This document shows, piece after piece, positions 33,785 through 42,085 of a DNA stretch of 42,085 bases. The notes under the pieces are model-generated. The model searched no databases. It was not told the origin of the DNA and saw only the letters and a program-made list of their open reading frames with translations. The stretch comes from Planctomycetaceae bacterium (GTDB lineage Bacteria; Planctomycetota; Planctomycetia; Planctomycetales; Planctomycetaceae), in assembly GCA_021732785.1 (NCBI GenBank), contig JAKFUG010000013.1, positions 1 to 42,085 of the forward strand, written 5' to 3'. How positions within the stretch are numbered: position 1 is the first letter of the stretch; each line of letters begins with the position of its first letter. The translations under genes were made by a program, and so were the position numbers.

Positions 33785-34042
33785 CTACTTCTTAGCCCGA
33801 CGGGCGGGGGCCGCGATCCACCCCAACACATCCCCGGCGACCACCGCGGATGAAAGGGGAACCGCTCCCTTGTGAACCTTCCCCGCACACGGCGCAGTGG
33901 CATAACCGATGACCCCGGGGCGGCCGAGTTCGGCAACGTTTTCCCCGGCACTCACCGATTCGCCTTCGTCGACCAGCCAAGCGAGCAAACGCACCGGCGA
34001 CTCACCCCACTCGGCTTCCGGAATCGAAAATGTAACGTCCAA
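33785..34042 (-). CDS. Small lipoyl/biotinyl-domain-like protein without acceptor lysine
   Basis: An 85-residue protein whose whole length resembles a biotinyl/lipoyl hammerhead domain: SIPEAEWGESPVRLLAWLV, DEGESVSAGENVAEL, APCAGKVHKGAVPLSSAVVAGDVLGWI. In true carriers a lysine lies ten residues before the conserved (A/D)G turn; here that region reads GRPGVIGYATAPCAG, with no lysine. The open frame runs upstream to 34183, but that part translates a repeat element. A TTG at 34042, six bases after AGCGAGG, is the best supported start. It lies between lipA and holB on the same strand. It may bind or stabilise another protein; modification by lipoate or biotin seems unlikely. Start confidence is moderate. 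Confidence 0.65.
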   Translation of the reverse strand: MDVTFSIPEAEWGESPVRLLAWLVDEGESVSAGENVAELGRPGVIGYATAPCAGKVHKGAVPLSSAVVAGDVLGWIAAPARRAKK

Positions 34043-34094
34043 TGCGGCCTCGCTTCGATCTGGAATAGCAGTGTGAACTCGTCGATTCCATCCT

Positions 34095-34185
34095 GTGTGC
34101 CACTGGCTCTGCCAGTGTTTTCTCATGCGATTTAGAGCGGTACACCCTTGCAGAAAATAAGACACTGGCAAAGCCAGTGGCACAC
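34095..34185. repeat. REPIN-like inverted repeat (CACTGGC…GCCAGTG doublet)
   Basis: Arms at 34095-34118 and 34162-34185 are complementary over 24 bases with one mismatch. Each arm contains the small hairpin CACTGGC-NNN-GCCAGTG, with loop TCT on the left and AAA on the right. The 43-base spacer has no gene. It separates the lipA stop codon from the small lipoyl-like gene and makes up the false N-terminus of the longer open frame there. Confidence 0.85.
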
Positions 34186-34194
34186 TTTCACGAC

Positions 34195-35089
<895 letters not shown>

Positions 35090-35109
<20 letters not shown>

Positions 35110-35839
35110 ATCCGGGTTGCTCAGTCCGTTTCAACCGGGGATGACCGGTCCACAAATGAAAGCGTTCGTAACCGGCCTGGGCCGCAAGATGGCGAATCCA
35201 GCCTTCCCGCACCGAAGCCATCGCAGTCGGTCGCATCCGTTCCGCCGAGATGGTTGACGGCCGCACGTTCGGGCCCCAATGGACCATCTGCAAAGTCTCG
35301 CGCGGCACCGAGACATTCATGCAGCCGCCGAACAGCGTGACTCCGTGACGAATGGCCGCACCAATGAAGGCGAATTGTCCGGTCCGTCCGCTCACACTGG
35401 GAATGGGAGCGACGGGTTCAATGAGCACACCCAGCTCTTGCGCGGCGTCACTCGCCGAAGTCGCAAGACGATTGCACCAATCTTCGGCCGTGATGCCCAT
35501 CCGTGTAATGGGAGCTAGGAAATAGGCCGCCAGTTGCCCGGGGTGATGAACCCAGGCGCGGCCACCGCGGGGATGCCAGTTCACGGCGATGCCGCGGCGA
35601 TCAAAATCATCCCGGTCGACACGAATGTCTTCCGCAGCGGCTTCGCGTCCGACTGACAGACCGAACGGATGCTCGCAGAGGAGCAGGGTGCCGAAGGTAT
35701 CGGGCCGACCGGCGATTTCGCGGACGAGTTCGTCCTGCAACCGCACGACGGAACTTTGTTCGGCAAGACCAAGAAGGTGTACGTGCAAGGCAGCCGACTT
35801 GCGGCGTCCGGGCGTCCAATCAACCGCTGGCGCTGGCAT
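35090..35839 (-). CDS. LipB-like octanoyltransferase homologue, catalytic dyad apparently missing
   Basis: A 249-residue member of the LipB/BPL fold. The octanoyl-transfer motif GGxxTYHGPGQ is represented by R91-GGRAWVHHPGQLAAY. In characterised LipB the catalytic Lys begins the KIAxIGxxIRRG segment; here it reads Q155-FAFIGAAIRHG, so the lysine is replaced by Gln. The catalytic Cys lies in the IxPCG segment; here MVHWG gives W188. A cysteine at C173 in FGGCMNV is in a different place. By eye alignment both dyad residues are therefore absent. The gene overlaps lipA by 20 bases, which supports a lipoate-related role. It may be inactive, use another mechanism, or act as a partner for the small lipoyl-like protein. 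Confidence 0.75.
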
Positions 35840-36011
35840 CCGCAGTCTCTGTCCTGTGAAAAAGGCGAACCGACATGGTTTCCCGGTGCCGGTCGATGAT
35901 ATTCAAGGCGTCTGCGTGAGAGCATACACGATTTTCCCCCTGAAAACAACGGGGTCAGCCTTCGCGTGGAGGAGATTGCTGCGTAGAATCGCTGGTCAGG
36001 CCATTTGTAGC

Positions 36012-36112
36012 CCTGTCGCTCCGCGACAGGATCGACGAACGTTTTTGATCCCCATCGTCCACAACAAGCAGCATGCACTCCGCGACCGGCCATCCTGTCG
36101 CGGAGCGACAGG
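36012..36112. repeat. REPIN-like perfect inverted repeat (CCTGTCGC…GCGACAGG doublet)
   Basis: Arms 36012-36032 and 36092-36112 are perfectly complementary over 21 bases. Each arm is itself a hairpin of CCTGTCGC and GCGACAGG with a three-base loop (TCC or GGA). It lies in the 293-base region between the lipB-like gene and smpB and ends 20 bases before the smpB start, so it occupies the smpB leader. No gene lies in the rest of this gap. Confidence 0.88.
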
Positions 36113-36132
36113 GCGGCTTTGAAAACCTTCGC

Positions 36133-36624
36133 ATGTCCAAACCCGCTTCCCAGGATGATCCGAATTCGCGCGTGGTGTGCCGCAACCGCCGCGCGAAGCA
36201 CGAGTACGACCTGCTGCAACAACTGGAATGCGGCATCATCCTGATGGGGAGCGAAGTCAAAAGCATCCGCGACAACAAGATTTCGATTGAAGAAGCGTAT
36301 GTCAAAGTGAGCAAGGGGGAAGTCTGGCTCCTCAACTGCGATATCTCCGAGTATCCGCAGGCAACATACATGAATCACGAGCCGCGCCGGCCCCGCAAGT
36401 TGCTGTTGAAGTCGCGGGAAGTCGCCAAGTTCGCGGAAGCCACCGCCCAGCGCGGATTGACGTTGATTCCGGTCGATGTCCATCTCGTGCGCGGGTTCGT
36501 CAAGCTGACGGTCTGCGTCGCCAAAGGGCGACAAGTGCATGACAAGCGTGAGAAGATCAAACAGCAGGACGCGAAGAAGACAATCCAGCAAGCCGTGCGT
36601 CGCGATGTGAAACGGGCTCCGTGA
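36133..36624 (+). CDS. smpB: SsrA-binding protein SmpB
   Basis: Binds tmRNA and brings it to stalled ribosomes in trans-translation. The 163-residue protein has NRRAKHEYDLLQQLECGIILMGSEVKSIR, ISIEEAYVKVSKGEVWLLNCDISEYP, RPRKLLLKSREVAKF, GLTLIPVDVHLVRGFVKLTVCVAKGRQVHDKRE and the basic tail expected of the family. The ATG at 36133 is used; the longer frame from 36073 reads through the repeat element upstream. No tmRNA gene was seen nearby. Its end faces a convergent membrane protein gene across two strong hairpins. Confidence 0.96.
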   Translation: MSKPASQDDPNSRVVCRNRRAKHEYDLLQQLECGIILMGSEVKSIRDNKISIEEAYVKVSKGEVWLLNCDISEYPQATYMNHEPRRPRKLLLKSREVAKFAEATAQRGLTLIPVDVHLVRGFVKLTVCVAKGRQVHDKREKIKQQDAKKTIQQAVRRDVKRAP

Positions 36625-36628
36625 TCTC

Positions 36629-36756
36629 GCATTCCGGCGGCTTCTTCGCAGCCGGGATGCTGCAATACGGCAATCCGCGCTGACGTAGAAGAGATTCGTA
36701 TTCGGGCGTGCTGAAGCGATCCAAGCACCCCGGCTGCCAGGAAGCAGCCGGGGTGC
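36629..36756. repeat. Paired GC-rich hairpins between convergent genes
   Basis: The first hairpin (36629-36660) pairs GCATTCCGGCGGC with GCAGCCGGGATGC around loop TTCTTC. The second (36725-36756) pairs GCACCCCGGCTGC with GCAGCCGGGGTGC around loop CAGGAA, a perfect 13-bp stem. The two hairpins resemble each other in sequence, 64 bases apart, which again is a doublet layout. They lie between the ends of smpB and the convergent membrane protein gene, so a bidirectional terminator role is also likely. Confidence 0.82.
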
Positions 36757-36764
36757 GGGGTGAC

Positions 36765-37958
36765 TCAAATCCGCACGAAGATGCGCTGTCGGTACAACCA
36801 ATAGATGAAGAGCCAGAACGTCAGCAGCACGGCACAGGACATCACCAGCGGTTCGGATTCTGTCCCGAACATCTTGGGCCAGTTTTCGCCGAAGTGACGC
36901 AGCAAAGTGTCGCGGGTCCACGGGCGGATGAGTTGCCCCATCAGATACAACAGAATCGAATTCATCCCGGCGACGACGAGCGGAAACGACCACGCCCGCC
37001 AGCCGAGAACATCGATCACGCCGTAGAATCCCCCCAGCAGCAATAAGGTCCAACCGGTGCTGAAGAGTGTCCAGCTCGGCGTCCAGATCCGTTTCACCAA
37101 TGGGCATCCGCCGAAATGCGACCATGCCCAACCCGCAGCGAGCAGCACCACCCCGGCGGTCAGTAATCCACCGAGCGTCGTCCCGCGCGATTTCGTTTCC
37201 CGAATGAACGTCCCGGCCATCAACCCGAAGAGCATCGTTACCAGTGAGGGCACAAAGTTCAGCGTCTGGTAGCCCCCCTTGTTGAACACGAACGGCGTCG
37301 CGCGGGGGAACAGATTCAGGAACCAGCGATCCACCTCGGCGGCGGGATTCGTGTGAATCTGCCAATGGGCTTCAAAACCCGCGAGGGACGTCCACGTCGC
37401 CGGCAGCGAGTATTGCGACCAGTCGAAATCGCTCGGTGGTAACGACGACTGCGCGAACCAGCCCCAATAACCGGCCAGAATCACCACTGCGGCCAAGGTC
37501 TGCAACCAGACCGGACGGTTCCACAACAGGAACAGAAAAACGTACCCGAGCCCGATCTGTGTCAGCACGTTCATGAATGTGAAGTCGGTCTGCTTCGCGG
37601 AGTTGGACGACAAAAAAACTCCGAGCAGAATCAGCACGAGGGATCGCACGACGGCATGCAGCAACAGTCGCCCGTACGAATCCCCGGCGGCTTTGCGCTT
37701 CCCATAAGAATACGGCAACGACACGCCCACCATGAACATGAACGAGGGCTGGATCAGATCCCAGAAGCCGCAGCCGGTCCAGGGAACGTGCTCGAACTGG
37801 TAGTGGATCGCTTTCCAGACGACGTTGTCGGGCGATTTTTCCAGAATGTTTTTCGCCGTCGCCGCCAGACCGAAACCATTGGCAGCGAGCGCGATCATCA
37901 CAAAGCCACGGTAGGCGTCGAGGGATGTCAAACGCGGTTCGGAAGGGGGTACCGGCAT
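36765..37958 (-). CDS. DUF5009/heparan acetyltransferase-like membrane protein
   Basis: A 397-residue polytopic membrane protein with about ten hydrophobic segments. The N-terminus RLTSLDAYRGFVMIALAANGFGL is the signature of the acyltransferase-like family that includes heparan-alpha-glucosaminide N-acetyltransferase and bacterial DUF5009/DUF1624 proteins. GCGFWDLIQPSFMFMVGVSLPYSYGKRK and NFVPSLVTMLFGLMAGTFIRE are further family segments. It may acetylate sugars across the membrane using cytosolic acetyl-CoA; the substrate is unknown. It diverges from a DUF1501 gene across 180 bases. Confidence 0.85.
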   Translation of the reverse strand: MPVPPSEPRLTSLDAYRGFVMIALAANGFGLAATAKNILEKSPDNVVWKAIHYQFEHVPWTGCGFWDLIQPSFMFMVGVSLPYSYGKRKAAGDSYGRLLLHAVVRSLVLILLGVFLSSNSAKQTDFTFMNVLTQIGLGYVFLFLLWNRPVWLQTLAAVVILAGYWGWFAQSSLPPSDFDWSQYSLPATWTSLAGFEAHWQIHTNPAAEVDRWFLNLFPRATPFVFNKGGYQTLNFVPSLVTMLFGLMAGTFIRETKSRGTTLGGLLTAGVVLLAAGWAWSHFGGCPLVKRIWTPSWTLFSTGWTLLLLGGFYGVIDVLGWRAWSFPLVVAGMNSILLYLMGQLIRPWTRDTLLRHFGENWPKMFGTESEPLVMSCAVLLTFWLFIYWLYRQRIFVRI

Positions 37959-38138
37959 GAAAAGGCGATCCTCAAAGGTCGCAGGCGGAATTCGTAGCGG
38001 CTGTGCAGTCTACGCCAGTCCTCCAACGGGCGTCCAGAAGCACAACACCGGGCCGAAACGATTCCGAACTGGACGCGGGCCCGGCTTTTGGGACAATATC
38101 AGTTCGCACTGGTACGCTCGCCTGTGAGGATTGCCCGC

Positions 38139-39422
38139 ATGCTTCCACGACGTGAATTTCTGCACTCAACGGCCGGGGCCATGACCGTGGGTGCCACGGC
38201 ACCAATGTTATGGGCTGAGGAGCCAACGACGGCGGTCGCGCTGCCCAAAGGCAAAGCCGAGCATTGCGTGGTGATCTGGCTCGGCGGCGGGGCCGGGCAG
38301 ATGGACACGTGGGACCCGAAAACTCTCGGCGATCCCAAGGCGAAGAAGCCCGGTTCGTATTATCCGGCGATTGACACCGCCGTCGCCGGGACGCAGGTCT
38401 GCCAGCATCTGAGCCGCTGCGCTCCGCTGATGGACCGCTTCAACTTGTTGCGGACCGTGCATCACGATGTGATCGATGAGCATGCCTCCGCCGTGAACCG
38501 GTTGCATACGGGGCGCCCTGTTAGCGAGACCGTCACGTACCCGTCGCTCGGTTCGGTGATCGTCGACCAACGCGGTCCCGCTGGGGAGGCGGTGCCGCCG
38601 TACATTCTGATTGGCTATCCGAGTGCGACGCGGGGTCCGGGTTTTCTCGGCGCGAAATGCGGGTATGTGTACCTCACCGATACGACGTCCGGTCCCGCGG
38701 GATTATCGCGACCGCCGGAAATTGCCATCGAACGGCAAGCCCGGCGCGAAGCGTTGCTGGCACAGGTCCGCAGTGAAACCACGGCCAACGTGGCCCGGAA
38801 AAACTACGATGCGATGATCAGCGAAGCGCTCCGCTACGGCGGTCCGCAGTTCCAGAAATTGTTCCAGCTCGACACCGAACCCGCGGATTTACGCAACAGC
38901 TACGGCGGCGAGTTCGGTCAGCGCTGCCTGCTCACCCGCCGATTGTTGCAGGCCGGTGTTCGCACCGTAGAAGTCTCGCACAACTTGAACTTCCTCAACG
39001 GCACCGGCTGGGATGTGCATAACGAGGGAATTTTCAATCAGTTCAAATTGATCGAAGAGCTGGATCGGGCGCTCTCCGCTTTCATTCTCGATCTCGAACG
39101 GAACCAACTGCTCGACAAGACGCTGGTCGTGGTGGCGACGGAGTTCGGCCGGCCCGCCAGTTTCGATGGCGGCGGCGGTCGCGGTCATCACGGCAAGTGC
39201 TTCAGCATCGCGCTTGTCGGGGGCGGGCTGAAGAACGGCCGGACGATCGGCACCACCGACGAACTGGCCATGAACATCGTCGACCGGCCGGTGTCCGTGC
39301 CCGATCTGCACGCCACGATTTACGCCGCGCTCGGTATCAACCCGCGGGGACACCTCTACGCCGGTGATCGCCCCATCCCAATTACCGATGGTGGCACCCC
39401 AATCGCCGAATTGTTTGCGTGA
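38139..39422 (+). CDS. DUF1501 family Tat-exported protein (second)
   Basis: A 427-residue DUF1501 protein with a Tat-type signal (P-R4-R5-EFLHS, hydrophobic stretch, end near MLWAEEP). Family motifs are VIWLGGGAGQMDTWDPK, VHHDVIDEHASAVNRLHTGRP, EVSHNLNFLNGTGWDVHNEG, VVVATEFGRPASFDGGGGRGHHGKCF and PDLHATIYAALGI. The ATG at 38139 has GTGAGGA eight bases upstream; the longer frame from 38088 is less likely. Unlike the first DUF1501 gene, no DUF1549/DUF1553 partner lies next to it in the window. It shares its upstream region with the divergent membrane acyltransferase-like gene. Function is unproven. Confidence 0.9.
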   Translation: MLPRREFLHSTAGAMTVGATAPMLWAEEPTTAVALPKGKAEHCVVIWLGGGAGQMDTWDPKTLGDPKAKKPGSYYPAIDTAVAGTQVCQHLSRCAPLMDRFNLLRTVHHDVIDEHASAVNRLHTGRPVSETVTYPSLGSVIVDQRGPAGEAVPPYILIGYPSATRGPGFLGAKCGYVYLTDTTSGPAGLSRPPEIAIERQARREALLAQVRSETTANVARKNYDAMISEALRYGGPQFQKLFQLDTEPADLRNSYGGEFGQRCLLTRRLLQAGVRTVEVSHNLNFLNGTGWDVHNEGIFNQFKLIEELDRALSAFILDLERNQLLDKTLVVVATEFGRPASFDGGGGRGHHGKCFSIALVGGGLKNGRTIGTTDELAMNIVDRPVSVPDLHATIYAALGINPRGHLYAGDRPIPITDGGTPIAELFA

Positions 39423-39433
39423 GAAAAAGTGTT

Positions 39434-39509
39434 TGTTGTCAGTGGTCCGTTGTCAGTGGCAAAGGAAAATCGTCACATTTCCCCCACTGACAACGGACCA
39501 CGGACAACG
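39434..39509. repeat. Inverted repeat with internal direct repeats (GTTGTCAGTGG)
   Basis: Arms at 39434-39459 and 39484-39509 are complementary over 26 bases with two or fewer mismatches. Each arm holds two near-identical direct copies of an 11-mer (GTTGTCAGTGG on the left; CCACTGACAAC and CCACGGACAAC on the right). It lies between the convergent DUF1501 and rpoN genes, where a bidirectional terminator would be expected, and its sequence resembles dispersed bacterial repeats of the same wording, from memory and not checked. Confidence 0.82.
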
Positions 39510-39516
39510 ATCCCTT

Positions 39517-41001
39517 TCAATACGCGCGGCGTTGACGGGACGATGGGATGTTGAGCGCTTTGCGGTACTTCGTCACCGTTCGGCGGGCCAAGGTGTAGCC
39601 CTGCTTGGAAAGTTCTTCCACAAGAGCATCGTCGCTCAGCGGGTCGTCCTTATTTTCCTTCTCGACGATTTCTTTGAGCTTGAGGCGAATGATGTCCCAC
39701 GCGACGTCTTCGCCAGTGTCGGTGGTGGTGCCGCCGCCAAAGAAACGTTTGAGCGGAAACAGGCCGCGAGGGGTTTGAATCCACTTATCATCGACGGCCC
39801 GTGAGACCGTGGTGACGTGGACGCCCACGACATCGGCAATCTGCTGCATCTTCAGTGGAACGATGCCTTCGGGGCCGTGCGTGAGGAATTCCGTCTGTCG
39901 GTCAACAATGGCCTGGGCCACGCGCTTCAGCGTGTTGTGCCGTTGTTCGATCGATTCGATCAACCATTTCGCCGAATCGATCTTGCGTTTGATGTATTCG
40001 CGCGTGGTGGCATCGGCCCCATTGCGGAGCATTTCCTGATAGCGTTTGCTGATCCGCAGCCGCGGTGTGAATTCGTCTTCGAGACGGACCGTGTAAATCC
40101 CGCGTTCATCCTGATCGAGAAACAAATCGGGCTTCACAGTCTGCACCGGCTTCACTTCGAAACCGGAGCCGGGGAAGGGGTCCAGCTTCAACAATTCTTC
40201 GTGAGCGGCTTTGATCTGCTCGATGGAATACCCCGTCTTGCGCTGGATCATCGGCAAGCGGTTCTGGGCAATGTCTTCGAGGTGTGACGTGATCAAAGTG
40301 ACCAGCACATCGCGGCCCGGGGTGTCATCTTTAACCTGCAACAACAGGCATTCTTTGGCATCGCGCGCGCCGACTCCCGGAGGATCGAGGCGTTGAATTT
40401 TCAGCAGCGCTTCGCGGGCATCGGCTTCCTGAATCGACTTGCCGTAGAGCTGCATCAACTCGTTCAGCGTTGTCGGCAGGCGGCCGTTGTGATCGAGGTT
40501 CTGGATCACGAACTCGCCGAACTCGCGGACTTCGCGCGGGAGATCGAAATACCCGTACTGCTCAATCAGATACTCTTGCAGCGACTGCGATTTCTGCACG
40601 ATGTTGGCAATCACATCGTGAGCGCGGTCGCTGTCGTCGGAAATGCGGTTGGCCGATGGCTTGCTGCCGGACGTATAATTGTCATCCGGCCATTCGGACG
40701 ACATTTCCAGTAAGCGTTCGAAGTCGGCTTCACCGTTGCCATCGCCCTCAATGATGAGTTCGCGTTCGGCGATTGGTTTCTCGGTGGCTTCGAGCTGCGC
40801 TTCGGCGACTTCATCTTTATGTCGCGGCTCGTTGGGATCGCCGGAGACCCGTTCCAGGCAGATGTTTTCCTGGAGTTCCTGCTCAATCTTTTCGTCGAGC
40901 GCGAGGATGGGAAGCTGCAGGATCTCCATCGATTGGATCATGCGCGGAGCCAGCTTCATCTGCTGGCTCATTCTCATCTGTTGTGACAGGTTGAGTTGCA
41001 T
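39517..41001 (-). CDS. rpoN: RNA polymerase sigma-54 factor RpoN
   Basis: Alternative sigma factor of 494 residues that directs RNA polymerase to -24/-12 promoters and needs AAA+ activators. The Gln/Leu-rich region I opens with [19 protein letters not shown] and [10 protein letters not shown]. An acidic region II follows (about residues 50-130), then the core-binding region ([47 protein letters not shown]). The DNA-binding region contains [22 protein letters not shown] and the RpoN box ARRTVTKYR near the C-terminus. The start ATG gives a normal N-terminus. It follows recR by 65 bases on the same strand. I did not find a convincing sigma-54 promoter in the window. Confidence 0.96.
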   Translation of the reverse strand: MQLNLSQQMRMSQQMKLAPRMIQSMEILQLPILALDEKIEQELQENICLERVSGDPNEPRHKDEVAEAQLEATEKPIAERELIIEGDGNGEADFERLLEMSSEWPDDNYTSGSKPSANRISDDSDRAHDVIANIVQKSQSLQEYLIEQYGYFDLPREVREFGEFVIQNLDHNGRLPTTLNELMQLYGKSIQEADAREALLKIQRLDPPGVGARDAKECLLLQVKDDTPGRDVLVTLITSHLEDIAQNRLPMIQRKTGYSIEQIKAAHEELLKLDPFPGSGFEVKPVQTVKPDLFLDQDERGIYTVRLEDEFTPRLRISKRYQEMLRNGADATTREYIKRKIDSAKWLIESIEQRHNTLKRVAQAIVDRQTEFLTHGPEGIVPLKMQQIADVVGVHVTTVSRAVDDKWIQTPRGLFPLKRFFGGGTTTDTGEDVAWDIIRLKLKEIVEKENKDDPLSDDALVEELSKQGYTLARRTVTKYRKALNIPSSRQRRAY

Positions 41002-41066
41002 CGCGCTCTAAATCCAATCCATTGAGAGTCGTCGGTCGAGGCAGACCGTTACTACCGTTATTGTCG

Positions 41067-41690
41067 TTAAAAGTCCTGGCGTCCGCGGAGAGCATCCGCG
41101 AGCATTTCGCGGTTGGCAAACTCTAGCACGCTGCCGGACGCGATTCCGCGTGCCAGGCGCGTAATTCGCACATTGTCATTCGCTAGCAAGTTGGAGATGT
41201 ACAACGCCGTCCCATCCCCTTCGAGCGTTGGATTCGTTCCCATCACGATTTCCGTCACACCTTCTTTGCGAACCCGCGTTACCAGTTGGGATATCGTCAA
41301 GTCATCGGGACCGACGCCGCTCAACGGCGCGATCCGTCCGCCGAGGACGTGATAGAGTCCACCGAAGATGCCCGTCGCTTCGAGGGAGAGCAAATCCTTT
41401 GCCTGTTCGACGACGCAGACCACATGTTGATCTCGGCGCGAGTCACGGCAGATGTCGCACAGATCGCCCTCGGTCAAATTGAAACACCGCTGGCAGTGAT
41501 GCACCGATTGACGGACATCGCGGATCGCATCGGACAAACCCAGGGCATCGTCTTCGTCGCACCCTAGCAGATGCTGCGCGAGCCGCTCCGCGGTTTTCCG
41601 GCCAATGCCGGGCAGTGCCGCCAAACGGTCAACCAACCGGCCGACGGACGGGCCATAAGGATGCTTCGTGGCTTCGATCATCCGTGCCAT
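41067..41690 (-). CDS. recR: Recombination mediator RecR
   Basis: Works with RecO/RecF to load RecA at gaps. The 207-residue protein has the N-terminal helix-hairpin-helix ([19 protein letters not shown]), the C4 zinc finger [16 protein letters not shown], the Toprim domain ([29 protein letters not shown]) and the C-terminal [15 protein letters not shown] and [13 protein letters not shown]. An internal ATG at 41681 would remove three residues. It begins two bases after the ybaB stop codon, giving the common dnaX-ybaB-recR order. Confidence 0.96.
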   Translation of the reverse strand: MARMIEATKHPYGPSVGRLVDRLAALPGIGRKTAERLAQHLLGCDEDDALGLSDAIRDVRQSVHHCQRCFNLTEGDLCDICRDSRRDQHVVCVVEQAKDLLSLEATGIFGGLYHVLGGRIAPLSGVGPDDLTISQLVTRVRKEGVTEIVMGTNPTLEGDGTALYISNLLANDNVRITRLARGIASGSVLEFANREMLADALRGRQDF

Positions 41691-41692
41691 CG

Positions 41693-42037
41693 TTAACCAC
41701 CCATTCCTAACATCTTCATCAGACCCGGCATCGCATCACCACCGGCAATGTCTTTGAGTTCTTCCGCTGCGGCCGCACGAACTTTTTGCTGTGCGTCCTG
41801 CACGGCATCCACGATGAGAGTCTGCAGCCGTACACGATCGCCGGAATCGAGCAATTCCTGCGCGATCACGCAGTTCAGTGTGCGGCTCGTGCCATCCATT
41901 TCAATCTGCACGGAACCGTCACCCGCGGTTCCGGTGCAGCGGACCGCCGCGAGCCGTTCCTTCATTTCCTGCATGCGGCCGCTGAGGCCCTGCAGGTTTT
42001 TCATCATTGAGGTAATCTGGCCAAGTTCTTTGAACAT
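41693..42037 (-). CDS. ybaB: YbaB/EbfC nucleoid-associated protein
   Basis: A 114-residue DNA-binding protein of the YbaB/EbfC family, which forms tweezer-like dimers on DNA. It begins [29 protein letters not shown] and has [21 protein letters not shown] and [25 protein letters not shown] in the usual order, ending in a Met/Gly-rich tail. It lies between the end of a probable dnaX and recR, as in many bacteria. Confidence 0.93.
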   Translation of the reverse strand: MFKELGQITSMMKNLQGLSGRMQEMKERLAAVRCTGTAGDGSVQIEMDGTSRTLNCVIAQELLDSGDRVRLQTLIVDAVQDAQQKVRAAAAEELKDIAGGDAMPGLMKMLGMGG

Positions 42038-42043
42038 AATCTG

Positions 42044-42085
42044 TTATGCCACCTCTTCTTCGACATCCGGATCAGCAATCGCGAT
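42044..42085 (-). CDS. 3' end of upstream gene, probably dnaX
   Basis: The last 13 codons and TAA stop of a gene that continues beyond the window; the visible tail reads IAIADPDVEEEVA. The sequence is too short to identify. Its position directly before ybaB-recR makes dnaX (clamp-loader tau/gamma) the likely identity, because that order is widely conserved, and an acidic tail does not conflict with this. Confidence 0.5.
   Translation of the reverse strand: MAIADPDVEEEVA

Noticed and set aside
35581-37365. 594-residue open frame on the minus strand
   Set aside because: It runs across lipB, antisense to smpB and through the membrane protein gene in the wrong frame, so it is a chance frame despite its length.
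38030-38076. 8-bp inverted repeat GCGTCCAG…CTGGACGC as an operator
   Set aside because: The arms are short, the spacer is 31 bases and the region is GC-rich, so chance is a sufficient explanation.

Overview
The window looks like chromosomal DNA from a planctomycete. The evidence is the combination of two formylglycine sulfatases, a PSCyt1/DUF1549/DUF1553 cytochrome-type protein, two Tat-exported DUF1501 proteins, a secreted DUF1080 protein, a very large secreted protein of unknown function, and a murE-murF-mraY block with no fts genes in it. Coding GC is high (about 60% by hand count of sample lines). Genes sit on both strands in short runs. No rRNA, tRNA, CRISPR array or phage gene was seen.

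Layout. 1-636: 3' part of ftsY. 677-9431: exported catabolic genes on the + strand (two sulfatases, the PSCyt1/DUF1549/DUF1553 protein, DUF1501). Between the last two lies a repeat-bounded cassette holding a 77-residue orphan and a DUF559 nuclease (7105-7944). 9653-16099: a 2148-residue secreted protein with macroglobulin-like beta regions and helical repeats. 16101-19350 (minus): a MazG-like pyrophosphohydrolase and a TPR protein with a gluzincin domain. 19578-21832 (+): a Tat-exported protein of unknown function, then truB. 21821-29002 (minus): ribF, murE, murF, mraY and rsmH, with an opposite-strand DUF1080 gene between mraY and rsmH. 29641-31620 (+): a beta-CASP metallo-beta-lactamase nuclease and a NUDIX hydrolase. 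31676-35839 (minus): lipB-like, lipA, a small lipoyl-like protein, holB and a secreted beta-propeller protein. 36133-36624 (+): smpB. 36765-37958 (minus): a membrane acyltransferase-like protein. 38139-39422 (+): a second DUF1501 protein. 39517-42085 (minus): the end of a probable dnaX, ybaB, recR and rpoN.

How the genes fit together. Housekeeping blocks (cell-wall precursors, lipoate, DnaX/YbaB/RecR, translation rescue by SmpB) alternate with exported catabolic genes. The exported set fits a lifestyle on sulfated polysaccharides, but no substrate can be read from the sequence.

The most unusual feature is the intergenic DNA. At least six sequence-unrelated inverted-repeat elements lie at gene borders. 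In four of the clearest, each arm is itself a small hairpin, which is the architecture of REP doublets (REPINs). One roughly 120-bp element at 2261-2380 is flanked by an exact 8-bp duplication. Three copies of a different palindromic repeat bracket the DUF559 nuclease and the orphan. No RAYT-type transposase is visible here, so a DUF559-linked repeat mobility system is the main hypothesis offered. A second point of interest is the LipB-like protein, which lacks both catalytic dyad residues by eye alignment, next to a lipoyl-like protein with no modifiable lysine in the expected hairpin.
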